Numbered from the stretch's first letter, positions 1 through 6,916 are shown. The stretch is 13,299 bases of DNA from Euryarchaeota archaeon UBA561 (GCA_002502295.1 DANX01000041.1:5185-18483), one strand, 5' to 3'. Program-made: numbers and translations. Notes: generated by a model from the sequence alone, not told the origin.

Positions 1-502
1 CCTCCATGGTACGGGCAAAGTCCTCGGCTGATTCACTGTTCGCCACGCTGCGAACATAGGCAGCCCGGTCGCCTACTGTCGTCAATGGGAAAAACAACCC
101 CGTCCACTCAATGAGACGGGATTCCATCGTGAGGTGACTTGCGCGTAGTTCGTCGCTTCCACGGACGAGGTGTTCCAATCGACGGTCAGGGTCGCTTGCG
201 GCGGCTTGAACCCCTTCCACCGCCAATCGCAAAGCGGCTGCGTCGGCGATGCGCTGCTGTTCAGGAGTGGGGAGCGGATAGTCTGCTTCGGGCAGTCGCG
301 GGTCCCCGTGGACGCAACGTTTCGCTTCCGGGAAGCGTTCCTGGAGCTCAACCGCCTCGCGAATGGGTTGACCCAGCGCGATGAGGCGAAGCCGTTCGAC
401 GACGGCATGCTCGGTCATGTGGCTGTCCCATCGCATGACGTCAACAAGGTGGCCATGCTCGTCGACCACGGCAGCGGCCTGCCAATCGTACCACAACCAC
501 AT
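1..502 (-). CDS. Nop5-like box C/D RNP core protein, N-terminal part (cut by the left edge)
   Basis: The minus strand is open from an ATG at 502-500 to the window edge, giving 167 codons. The visible protein begins MWLWYDWQAA and has a small alpha/beta-like N-terminal part (about residues 1-70). A helical stretch follows (80-128), then RLIEWTGLFFP at 129-139. That last motif matches the pattern ending the coiled-coil of Nop5/Nop56/Nop58 proteins, typically written RLREWYxLHFPEL, preceded here by a segment like that family's (DPDRRLEHLVRGSDELR, 104-120). In archaea Nop5 bridges L7Ae and fibrillarin on box C/D guide RNAs and supports 2'-O-methylation of rRNA. The RNA-binding Nop domain would lie beyond the edge and is not seen. 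A GGAGGG ribosome-binding site lies 6 nt upstream of the chosen ATG. The N-terminus is divergent, so the call rests mainly on the 104-139 region and on the company of TFS and PCNA. Confidence 0.68.
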   Translation of the reverse strand, partial: MWLWYDWQAAAVVDEHGHLVDVMRWDSHMTEHAVVERLRLIALGQPIREAVELQERFPEAKRCVHGDPRLPEADYPLPTPEQQRIADAAALRLAVEGVQAAASDPDRRLEHLVRGSDELRASHLTMESRLIEWTGLFFPLTTVGDRAAYVRSVANSESAEDFARTME

Positions 503-508
503 GGTCCA

Positions 509-514
509 CCCTCC
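509..514 (-). promoter_or_regulatory. Shine-Dalgarno site of the Nop5-like gene
   Basis: Read on the minus strand this is GGAGGG, ending 6 nt before the ATG at 502. It supports that start. Further upstream on the same strand the AT-rich GGTAAATTC (about 551-559) could be a TATA element giving a leader of roughly 25 nt. That element is weak and is inferred only from position. Confidence 0.5.
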
Positions 515-597
515 ACGCCCTTGATTTTGACCCTTCCCCTTCCCTTGACGGAATTTACCGAAGCACAGCGTCAATACATCATTTTATTGCGGCATAG

Positions 598-606
598 TAT
601 AAATAT
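598..606 (+). promoter_or_regulatory. TATA box of the TFS gene
   Basis: TATAAATAT is a strong archaeal TATA box. Its centre lies about 25 nt upstream of the ATG at 627, the distance at which archaeal RNA polymerase normally starts transcription. The TFS mRNA is therefore predicted to be leaderless or nearly so, in keeping with the lack of a Shine-Dalgarno site before 627. Confidence 0.75.
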
Positions 607-626
607 CGGAATGAGCAGGGTGTCCT

Positions 627-977
627 ATGTTTTGTCCAAAATGTGGAACACTTTCGTTTCCAACACCCTCGGGTGACATTACGTGCACCAATTACAAGTG
701 CGGCTACAAGGGACCGGCCAATCTCAAAACCAAGATTGGGGGAAAAGAGGTCGACCTTTCAAAGGCCACTTCCAGCACAAAGGTCGAATCTCGCGACTAC
801 GAAGTGATCAAAGATTCCGATAACATGCAAGGCATCCTCACTACCGGGGACTACATGTGCCCAAAGTGCGATTGCATCGAAGTCTACGCCTATCTTGAGC
901 AGACCCGCTCATCCGACGAACCCGAAACACGAATGCTCACCTGCAAAGAATGCAACAACGGCTGGCGTGAGTATTGA
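627..977 (+). CDS. tfs: Transcription factor S (TFS), archaeal TFIIS/Rpb9-like transcript cleavage factor
   Basis: This 116-residue protein has the length and two-zinc-ribbon layout of archaeal TFS. The N-terminal ribbon uses C3 and C6 (MFCPKC) with C20 and C25. The C-terminal ribbon starts at MCPKC and closes at TCKECNNGW. Between its cysteine pairs lies the QTRSSDEPET loop, which keeps the Asp-Glu pair that in TFIIS and TFS enters the polymerase funnel and stimulates cleavage of backtracked RNA. With the acidic pair intact, this should be an active cleavage factor rather than an inhibitory paralogue. The ATG at 627 fits the TATA box 25 nt upstream; the ATG at 611 is out of frame. The gene is divergent from the Nop5-like gene and converges on PCNA with a 2-nt gap. 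Confidence 0.95.
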   Translation: MFCPKCGTLSFPTPSGDITCTNYKCGYKGPANLKTKIGGKEVDLSKATSSTKVESRDYEVIKDSDNMQGILTTGDYMCPKCDCIEVYAYLEQTRSSDEPETRMLTCKECNNGWREY

Positions 978-979
978 AC

Positions 980-1720
980 TCAGTAGTCTGATTCAACACG
1001 GGGCGCCAAGAAGTAGAGGACTTCCGCTGCGCCATCGTTGAACGTAAATTCGAGGCTGAGTGGGAAGCTCTCACCGAAGCCCAACTTGACCGTACCGAGC
1101 GAGCCGAACACCTTTGAGAGCGGGACGAGGTAGGTCAGCGAGTATTGGCTCCGTGCTGGTTTGGAGCAGGTCAGCGATTCCAATTCGTCCTTGGAAAAAC
1201 TCACCGTCACCGAATCGGTCTGGCCTTGAACGTGAACCGTGAAGGAATTCGCATCAATGCTGAAGTTCACGAGGTCGCCAACCTGCTTGGCGGCTCGAAG
1301 GGCTTGCGCCAGCGAAGCACCGTTGATTTCAATGCTGGATGGAATGTCGATGTTAGGAAGGTTCGGAGAATTCACCGTGCTGGGGTCAAGTGGACGGATG
1401 TTCCGGTCGATTTTCCCAAGGTTCAACGTCAACACGCCAGAGTCCTTGGTGTACGCCATTTCGATCATGTCGTCAGCGCCGCCAAGGCTGATGAGTTCCT
1501 TGACCTTCCGCAACTCAATCGCAAGGTCGTTTTCCTCGATTTCCCAGGTGTCAAAAGCAGCGGCATCGACCTTCATGTCGATCATCGCAACGTGCGATGC
1601 ATCCACTACCCTCGCCTGCATTTTGTCTTCTTTGAACTCGAAGCGTGCGTCCTCAACGACGACGCCCAAAGTTTCAACGATTTTGTTCATCAAGTCCTGC
1701 CGGGCCGTGACGTTCATCAT
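980..1720 (-). CDS. pcn: DNA polymerase sliding clamp (PCNA)
   Basis: This 246-residue protein matches PCNA in length (usually about 245-250) and along its sequence. The N-terminal half (ARFEFKEDKMQARVVDASHVAMIDM, within 25-49) is the first clamp domain. Residues about 113-127 form the proline- and asparagine-rich interdomain connector that receives PIP-box partners. The second domain ends in the PCNA signature YSLTYLVPLSKVF followed by VLYFLAPRVE near the C-terminus; LAPR at 238-241 is the conserved tail. The homotrimeric ring tethers DNA polymerases, Fen1, ligase and other PIP-box proteins to DNA. Two adjacent ATGs (1720-1718 and 1717-1715) are possible starts, and the second would remove only one Met. 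A purine-rich GAGAGGGATG precedes them. The upstream region has a conspicuous inverted repeat described separately. Confidence 0.95.
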   Translation of the reverse strand: MMNVTARQDLMNKIVETLGVVVEDARFEFKEDKMQARVVDASHVAMIDMKVDAAAFDTWEIEENDLAIELRKVKELISLGGADDMIEMAYTKDSGVLTLNLGKIDRNIRPLDPSTVNSPNLPNIDIPSSIEINGASLAQALRAAKQVGDLVNFSIDANSFTVHVQGQTDSVTVSFSKDELESLTCSKPARSQYSLTYLVPLSKVFGSLGTVKLGFGESFPLSLEFTFNDGAAEVLYFLAPRVESDY

Positions 1721-1897
1721 GAGTTCATCCCTCTCTGTATCAAAAGGCCCTCGCGACGGCTTATGAACTTAGCACAAACGCAGGCATGAACGGACGCGTT
1801 CATGCGCGGTTTCAAACGTGTTCTTTATTCTCCGCGCATACAGTCGATTTTCCGTTTCGCCCTTGATTTCTTATGAGGCGAGCGCTTCGCTTGTTAC
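1721..1897. promoter_or_regulatory. Divergent promoter region between PCNA and glycosyltransferase genes
   Basis: This 177-bp non-coding stretch must contain both promoters. On the minus strand, CTTTTGATAC lies about 20-30 nt upstream of the PCNA ATG. On the plus strand, ATTTCTTATG (1866-1875) lies 23-32 nt upstream of the ATG at 1898. Both are weak TATA-like elements at the right distance for leaderless or short-leader transcripts. The ATGAAC/GTTCAT hexamer occurs four times here (1723-1728, 1763-1768, 1786-1791, 1798-1803). The last two form the arms of a perfect inverted repeat. No small ORF or RNA gene was recognised. Confidence 0.5.
1784..1805. repeat. Perfect 9-bp inverted repeat, candidate operator
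   Basis: GCATGAACG (1784-1792) and CGTTCATGC (1797-1805) are exact reverse complements separated by GACG. The element sits 63 bp upstream of the PCNA start and 92 bp upstream of the glycosyltransferase start. That fits a dimeric regulator's site at a divergent promoter. It could also form a hairpin in RNA, but there is no T-tract and no gene ends here, so a terminator is unlikely. Confidence 0.5.
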
Positions 1898-3034
1898 ATG
1901 GGCGAAGGCGAAACGGTCCCCGTGCTGCTCAAAGAGGACGGTTCCCCGTTCAAGACCGCTGTGTTGATTCCGACCATCAACAACGCCGGGGAACTTGAAA
2001 TCGTGCTTGAACGCCTCAGCAAGCAGACCTATCCGCACTTTGAAATTGTCATCGCCGATTCAAAATCCAAAGACAACACAAAATCCGTCTGCGAGAAGTA
2101 CGGCGCAACCTGGATTGACGACCCGTCACGAAACCGGGCTGATGCGTGTAACTTTGCCCTCAAGCAAATGGACCACGACCTCGTGTTGTTCACCGATGAC
2201 GACACCGTCCCTCCCTTGGACTGGGTGGCGAAGTTGGTTCGCTGGTTTGACAACCCCGATGTCGGAGCCGTCGGCGGACCAAATTTTGCACCCGACGACG
2301 ACCCGTTTGGCGCCAAGTGCGCTGACGTGGCCTTCTGTACCAAATTCATGACCGCTGGCACACGCTACGGCGCCCAGCCAAAAGGCGAACTCGTCCCCAT
2401 CACCCACAACCCGGGTGTAAATTGCGCCCACCGAATGGCCAACCTACGGGAAGTTGGCTTCTTCGAAGAAGGATGCATCGGTGCTGAAGACGTTGTGCTC
2501 GATGCTAAAATTCAGCGTGCAGGCCACAAGCTGTTCATCGACCCTTCCAACGTGATGCCGCACCGCCGACGTCTTCCGTTCAAACCCTACATGAAACAAA
2601 TGCGCAACTACGGATACACTCGGATGGTGGCGAACAAGCGTTGGCCAGAAATTGCCACTTGGTCTCACACCGCCATCGGTTTCTTTCCGCCACTCGTGAT
2701 TGTTGCACTCGCTGCGATGCTCTTCGGAGCGCTCTCAGGAGGAGCAGAGAGTGATTTGTGGTTCAGCCTTGCGGGCGAGTGGACCGCCGCAAGGGTGGCG
2801 TTCCACATCCCACTCGGTCTTGTCTGCCTTTACGTGGCCATTTCTTGGCTTGGAGCCGCCATCGGAACCTCCCCACATCGCTCCATTGGGACGGTGTTCC
2901 TTGCGCCCCTCTTCGTGTTCCTTGCTCAGTGGGCTTACGGCCAAGGCGTCATCAAGGCATGGCGGGAAATCCGACGCACCGGTGGACGAGCAGGTGAAGG
3001 GTCCCAAATCGACGACAGGGTTCGGACCGCTTGA
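1898..3034 (+). CDS. Membrane-anchored glycosyltransferase, family 2 (GT-A fold)
   Basis: This 378-residue protein has an N-terminal GT2 catalytic domain (about 18-240) and three predicted C-terminal membrane helices (about 256-280, 300-322, 331-349). Visible motifs are the nucleotide-binding strand AVLIPTINN (21-29) with ADSKSKDNT (53-61), FTDDDTVPP with the metal-binding acidic cluster D100-D102, and GAED at 195-198, the usual position of the catalytic base. KQMRNYGYTR (233-242) resembles the Q/RxxRW-like acceptor-side motif of processive or lipid-linked GT2 enzymes. It probably transfers a sugar from a nucleotide- or dolichol-linked donor to a glycolipid, polysaccharide or protein glycan at the cytoplasmic membrane face; donor and acceptor cannot be told. 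No Shine-Dalgarno site precedes the ATG, and an ATG at 1873 is out of frame. It heads the plus-strand run of envelope genes. Confidence 0.88.
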   Translation: MGEGETVPVLLKEDGSPFKTAVLIPTINNAGELEIVLERLSKQTYPHFEIVIADSKSKDNTKSVCEKYGATWIDDPSRNRADACNFALKQMDHDLVLFTDDDTVPPLDWVAKLVRWFDNPDVGAVGGPNFAPDDDPFGAKCADVAFCTKFMTAGTRYGAQPKGELVPITHNPGVNCAHRMANLREVGFFEEGCIGAEDVVLDAKIQRAGHKLFIDPSNVMPHRRRLPFKPYMKQMRNYGYTRMVANKRWPEIATWSHTAIGFFPPLVIVALAAMLFGALSGGAESDLWFSLAGEWTAARVAFHIPLGLVCLYVAISWLGAAIGTSPHRSIGTVFLAPLFVFLAQWAYGQGVIKAWREIRRTGGRAGEGSQIDDRVRTA

Positions 3035-3085
3035 GCGTGAACCGGGGCAAAAGCGCACCAGGTCGGCCCACGCTGGCGAACGTTG

Positions 3086-3412
3086 ATGATGTTTCAGTGG
3101 TCCATGGAGCGCATGGCCCGGCCGTCCATCGCAGAACGGCTCTCGGCCCTTGACCAGCCCGACCATGCCACCGATGCGAGCGCCATGTGGAATTCAGTTC
3201 GGCCAATTTTGGTCATAGGGCGCATGCTGATGGTTGGGTTGATTATCCTCATTGGCGAAATCTTCGACGATGTTCGCATGGCGGGATTAACGATCGGTGT
3301 TTGGGCACTCATCCTTGGCATACCACTTTTTTTGCTTATCTCAGCCATTATCACCTACCTTGACCGGTTGGTGAGTGGGGAAGAAGAAAACCTTGCTCGC
3401 AACCAAAGGTGA
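3086..3412 (+). CDS. Small two-helix membrane protein of unknown function
   Basis: About 108 residues. I do not recognise a family. A polar N-terminal part contains ARPSIAERLSALDQ, then come two hydrophobic stretches (ILVIGRMLMVGLIILIGEIF and VWALILGIPLFLLISAIITY), and a short charged tail ends EEENLARNQR. It is therefore probably an integral membrane protein with a helical hairpin. A TTG at 3083 and ATGs at 3086 and 3089 are consecutive in-frame start candidates; I prefer an ATG. It begins 51 nt after the glycosyltransferase stop and ends 19 nt before the first start of the large surface protein, so it probably shares their transcript. It could be an accessory subunit or a membrane spacer for either neighbour, but nothing visible decides this. 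Confidence 0.7.
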   Translation: MMFQWSMERMARPSIAERLSALDQPDHATDASAMWNSVRPILVIGRMLMVGLIILIGEIFDDVRMAGLTIGVWALILGIPLFLLISAIITYLDRLVSGEEENLARNQR

Positions 3413-3431
3413 AGACGAAGAATGAAAAGGA

Positions 3432-5948
3432 ATGCATCTGTATTTTTTCATTATGGGGAGACGCTCGACCATTTTGGCGATTGTGCTTCTTTTGATGTTA
3501 GGTCCTCTGGGCAGCGTTGTCGCCAAGGACGATGGCATGTGGAATCGGTCAAACGGTTGTGGATGTCACGGTGGCACCGGAGTGTCGGCACAACTCACTG
3601 GCCTACCAAGCGCCTACATCCCGGCTACAACATACAGCCTCACCGTAGCCATGAGTGGTTCACCCAACACGGGTGGATTCAATCTCGAGGTGAATCGCGG
3701 CGCCTTGTCCAATCCTGACGTGAACGCCCAAGTTTCGTCAAACGGCTACCAAGCTACCCATGGCTACGCACCCGGGGCAACATCGTGGACGATGGATTGG
3801 ACGGCTCCAGCATCGGGTTCCGGAAACGTCCAGTTCAACCTCGCTGTGCTTTCTGCCAACGGGAACGGAGGCACGAGTGGCGACAGTTACGGCACCTATT
3901 CCACAAGCCTCTCGGAAGATGTACCGTCCAACGTTGCCCCAATGGCCTCAAACGTGGCGATCTCACCGACCACCCCGCTGACGAGTGATGCGCTGAGCGT
4001 CACCTACACCTTCAACGACGACGATGGCGACGCAGAGAGCGGCACAACGGTTGGTTGGTACCGCAACGGTAACTTGCAAAGCGCCTACACGGGAATCGTC
4101 TTGCCCTCCACAGCCACGAACAAAGGCGAAGCATGGTATGCCAGCATCACGCCTTCCGACGGCACCAACGTCGGTTCTGCTGCGTCCTCCAACTCGGTGG
4201 TCATCGCCAATTCAGCACCCGACGTCACTGTCCTTCAACCAAGCAGTGAAGCACCTGACACCGACCACGACGTGAGTTTCACCTACCAAACCGACGACGT
4301 TGACGGCGACCCCATTTCGTCTTCTGAAATCCGATGGCGCTTGGACGGCACATTGGCTTCATCCCTCGAAAACACCACAACCCTGCCTGCCCTCGCCACC
4401 CGACCGGGAGATGTTTGGACCATTGAATTGCGCGTCTTTGACGGCACCGACCACTCTGCATGGTTCACGTCCCCTCCCATCGTCATTGGTTCGAGCAACC
4501 AAGCCCCGGTCGTATCCGATGTCTCACTTGTTTCATCGACCCCCATCACAACGCTTGACGACATCAACGCAACGTGGTCCGAATCCGACGCTGACAATGA
4601 CGTGATCGATGCCCACGAAATTACCTGGTCCAAGAACGGAGAGGTCTTCCCACCAGCCGAGGGGATGAACCCGCTTCCGGCAGCGTACACGGCCAAAGGT
4701 GACGAGTGGACGGTCGCTGTCCGTGCTTGGGACGGAGAAGCATGGTCCCAGTGGGCCAGCAGCCCTCCTTTGACGGTGGCCAATGCTGCACCAAATGCCT
4801 TGGAGGCACACCTCACTTCGCCGTCGTTCTCAACGCTCCACAACATCAGCGTCGCCCTCGTCGCCGACGATGCGGACGGGGATGATGTCCAAATCTCACA
4901 AGTGCGCTGGTTCCTCAACGGCGTTGAACAGGTCGGATTGAGCGATGGTGCTAACCTACCGGCTGGTGAGTTGACGCGAGGGGACATGTGGCACGCCGTT
5001 GTGCACATCAGCGATGGCACGGATGAAACACAAGTCAGTACAGCCTCCGTTGGAATCGTCAACGCTCCTCCAACCGTTTCCGTTCTTTGGCCAGAGGAGA
5101 CCGGTGCACTGGTGGATTTGACGCCCACCATCAGCGTAATTGATACCGATAATGATGACACGAGCTACACCACGGTCTGGTTCAAGAACGGTTTCCGCGA
5201 TGCCACCCTCGGCAACGTCTCTTCGGTGCCGGTCGAGAAACTAGCACCTGAACAAACTTGGCGCTTGGTGGTGGTGGCCAGCGACGGAGACCTGGAAAGC
5301 GAACCGGTGGACGCTTCCATCGTCCTTCAGAATCAATATCCTCGAGCGGTGATTGATGTCCTCTCAACCCATGTATGGTCCGGCGAGGCAACGGTTCTCT
5401 CGGCGGAAGCATCCAGCGACGCCGACGGTCAAATCGTGGCCTACCTGTGGAGTTGGGAAGGGGGAACGGCCACGGATGAACGCCCTGCTCTGGTCATCAA
5501 CAACGACACATCGGTCATGCTCACCGTCACGGACAGCAACGGTGCAAAATCCAACACAACGGTGGTGCTCGAACCTTCAGCGGGACCATCCGTTCAAAAC
5601 CTCCAAGCGACCCATGACAGCCAAGGCCGAGTCTCGATCACCTGGGCATGGACCGGTGAGGCCGTTTCATACAACGTACTTCGCAACGGGGAATTGGTGG
5701 CCAACACGGAGGCGAACTCCTACGTTGACCGTCCGCCGATGAGTGGTTACAACACGTACACAATTCAGCCGTTGAACGATGAGCGGACCTTCGTGAAGGG
5801 CACAAGTGAGGCCACCCTGCAAGTGGTGAACGTTGACATAGAACAGCCGGAACCTGCCCATGGCCTTGGTTTCGCCCTCGGCATCTCAATGGTCTCCCTC
5901 CTCGTTCTGCTGCAGTTCATGATGCGCCGAAGAGGTGAACGAGCATGA
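3432..5948 (+). CDS. Large exported, membrane-anchored protein: C-x-C-H motif, Reelin/anchor-V-like domain, five Ig-like repeats, PKD, FN3
   Basis: An 838-residue surface protein. A signal peptide spans about residues 1-31, with MGRRSTILAIVLLL giving a classical n- and h-region if translation starts at Met8 (ATG at 3453); that start is as likely as 3432. After it comes NGCGCHGG (C43, C45, H46). A beta-rich domain (about 55-162) with the pattern LPSAYIPATTYSLTV then APGATSWTMDWTAP resembles choice-of-anchor V/Reelin-like domains, which often carry a preceding CxxCH. Five Ig-like repeats of 92-96 residues follow (about 169-637), then a PKD-like domain (638-715), an FN3-like domain (718-800), one transmembrane helix (808-830) and a basic cytoplasmic tail RRRGERA. 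The bulk should therefore lie outside the cell. Its stop overlaps the next gene by ATGA, implying translational coupling. Whether the Cys/His site binds haem or metal is unknown. Confidence 0.88.
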   Translation: MHLYFFIMGRRSTILAIVLLLMLGPLGSVVAKDDGMWNRSNGCGCHGGTGVSAQLTGLPSAYIPATTYSLTVAMSGSPNTGGFNLEVNRGALSNPDVNAQVSSNGYQATHGYAPGATSWTMDWTAPASGSGNVQFNLAVLSANGNGGTSGDSYGTYSTSLSEDVPSNVAPMASNVAISPTTPLTSDALSVTYTFNDDDGDAESGTTVGWYRNGNLQSAYTGIVLPSTATNKGEAWYASITPSDGTNVGSAASSNSVVIANSAPDVTVLQPSSEAPDTDHDVSFTYQTDDVDGDPISSSEIRWRLDGTLASSLENTTTLPALATRPGDVWTIELRVFDGTDHSAWFTSPPIVIGSSNQAPVVSDVSLVSSTPITTLDDINATWSESDADNDVIDAHEITWSKNGEVFPPAEGMNPLPAAYTAKGDEWTVAVRAWDGEAWSQWASSPPLTVANAAPNALEAHLTSPSFSTLHNISVALVADDADGDDVQISQVRWFLNGVEQVGLSDGANLPAGELTRGDMWHAVVHISDGTDETQVSTASVGIVNAPPTVSVLWPEETGALVDLTPTISVIDTDNDDTSYTTVWFKNGFRDATLGNVSSVPVEKLAPEQTWRLVVVASDGDLESEPVDASIVLQNQYPRAVIDVLSTHVWSGEATVLSAEASSDADGQIVAYLWSWEGGTATDERPALVINNDTSVMLTVTDSNGAKSNTTVVLEPSAGPSVQNLQATHDSQGRVSITWAWTGEAVSYNVLRNGELVANTEANSYVDRPPMSGYNTYTIQPLNDERTFVKGTSEATLQVVNVDIEQPEPAHGLGFALGISMVSLLVLLQFMMRRRGERA
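3936..5342 (+). repeat. Five tandem Ig-like repeats in the large surface protein
   Basis: Within residues 169-637 the same 92-96-residue unit recurs five times. Each opens with a short AP or PP junction and has an acidic loop (NDDDGD 195-200, DDVDGD 288-293, SDADND 385-390, DDADGD 479-484, DTDNDD 571-576). It then has a W-x-x-(N/D)-G turn (W209, W302, W399, W493, W583), and ends with a G-(D/E)-x-W strand and an SDG/FDG/WDG turn; repeat 5 has PEQTW in place of the Gly-Asp. The DxDxD loops look suited to calcium between or within domains, which is inferred. DNA identity between units is low by eye, so the duplication is old. Confidence 0.8.
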
Positions 5949-6916
5949 GACGCGTCATCACGCTGTTACTGGTAGCCACCCTTTTGCTCGCTTCCACCAT
6001 CGGGTCGGCCAACCCAAACGGCGTAGGCGAGGGTACCTTTGACGCACAATGCGGAGGGGCGTGCCACGGAGACGCTGACATGAACCGAACGTCGGCCTCG
6101 ACCGTGATGGTGAGCGGACCCGCTACCGCCTATGCGGGGTTGCCAACCAGCGTGGATGTGACGGTGTCAAACATTGAAACCACCGTATCCGGCTTGCTCG
6201 GCATCTTCCTCCTCTCCGACCTTTCCGGTGCCGGAGACACACCAGAAGATGATGGATGGGACATCGTTTCCAACAGCGAAGGAGGGTCGCTGAATTACGT
6301 GGAAGTGCTCATCAGTCCAGGTCAGAAAGAGCACACGGTGTCGTGGACCCTTCGAGCACCAGAAATCGGAACCTATGACCTTCATGCCGCCATTCATCAT
6401 GGAACCCAAGACGGCAGTGGAGCGCCTTTCTTCGGCTCATCAATTCAACCAATGGAAGTCGGAGTCGTACCGGTACCCGAAAACCTCCCCCGCTTAGCAG
6501 CCTCCTTTGAACCACCCGTGGTCCGTGCCGTTGGCGAGGCGACCAGTGTCCAACTCATCACCGAAGCGGTTGACAGCATGGAAGTGGAATGGAGGGTCTC
6601 AGGTGGGCCAGTTCAAACCACCACCGTTGAACGGGTCGACCAAGGGACGTGGACGTTCGACCTTCCCGCCAGTCTTCAGCCCGTGACCGTCGAATGGCGA
6701 GCCCATCTTCGCGGCGATGGCCCAGACCAACCAACCCCTTGGTTCGCCCTTCAAAGCGAAGACCCGTCCTTGAGCGTGGACCGAACCGCCGCCTACGTGC
6801 AATCCCTCGCCATGCTCCTCATGTTCATGGTCGCCTTCATGTCGCTTCAACGCCGAGCTGGTTTGGAAACCGAGGCAACAAAGGAAGATGCCTTCTCCAT
6901 GGAGGTGGAGCGTTAA
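5945..6916 (+). CDS. Exported membrane-anchored protein with C-x3-C-H motif, related to the upstream surface protein
   Basis: A 323-residue protein that starts inside the stop of its upstream neighbour (ATGA, 5945-5948) and ends in TAATG with the next start. It has a signal peptide (MRRVITLLLVATLLLASTIG, cleavage near residue 22), then AQCGGACHGD with C36, C40 and H41, a Cys-x3-Cys-His spacing rather than CxxCH. A beta-sandwich-like region follows (about 50-175), including VSWTLRAPEIGTYDLHAAIHHG, which matches the pattern of the Reelin/anchor-V-like domain next door. A second beta-rich region (about 185-270) leads to one transmembrane helix (about 283-301) and a charged cytoplasmic tail. The order (signal, Cys-His motif, sandwich, C-terminal anchor) repeats that of the larger protein without its Ig array, so the two look like paralogues at their N-termini. 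Function unknown; haem or metal binding is a hypothesis. Confidence 0.82.
   Translation: MRRVITLLLVATLLLASTIGSANPNGVGEGTFDAQCGGACHGDADMNRTSASTVMVSGPATAYAGLPTSVDVTVSNIETTVSGLLGIFLLSDLSGAGDTPEDDGWDIVSNSEGGSLNYVEVLISPGQKEHTVSWTLRAPEIGTYDLHAAIHHGTQDGSGAPFFGSSIQPMEVGVVPVPENLPRLAASFEPPVVRAVGEATSVQLITEAVDSMEVEWRVSGGPVQTTTVERVDQGTWTFDLPASLQPVTVEWRAHLRGDGPDQPTPWFALQSEDPSLSVDRTAAYVQSLAMLLMFMVAFMSLQRRAGLETEATKEDAFSMEVER
6901..6907 (+). promoter_or_regulatory. Shine-Dalgarno site deciding the start at 6916
   Basis: GGAGGTG ends 8 nt before the ATG at 6916 and lies inside the end of the upstream reading frame. Together with the TAATG stop-start overlap it picks 6916 as the start. The same frame stays open back to 6649, but that part overlaps the upstream gene. 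Confidence 0.7.

Noticed and set aside
170..676. A 168-codon plus-strand open frame over the Nop5-like gene and the TFS start
   Set aside because: It overlaps the TFS TATA box and start in another frame, has no recognisable domain, and the minus strand here encodes the Nop5-like protein with a good ribosome-binding site.
1145..1789. A 214-codon plus-strand open frame antisense to PCNA
   Set aside because: The product resembles nothing and it lies fully over the well-conserved PCNA gene; it is an antisense shadow.
1784..1805. Reading the inverted repeat as a transcription terminator
   Set aside because: Neither flanking gene ends here (both start away from it) and no T-tract follows either arm.
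2735..3206. Overlapping open frames on both strands across the end of the glycosyltransferase gene
   Set aside because: They cover the glycosyltransferase's membrane helices and the short gap after it, lack recognisable domains, and read as shadows of that gene.
4283..5161. A 292-codon minus-strand open frame inside the large surface protein gene
   Set aside because: Ser/Thr/Val-rich antisense shadow of the Ig-like repeats, with no signal peptide or domain and no promoter or ribosome-binding site.
6649..6915. N-terminal extension of the five-helix membrane protein back to 6649
   Set aside because: The extension is Arg/Pro-rich, overlaps the upstream gene entirely, and is replaced by a start at 6916 with a Shine-Dalgarno site and TAATG coupling.
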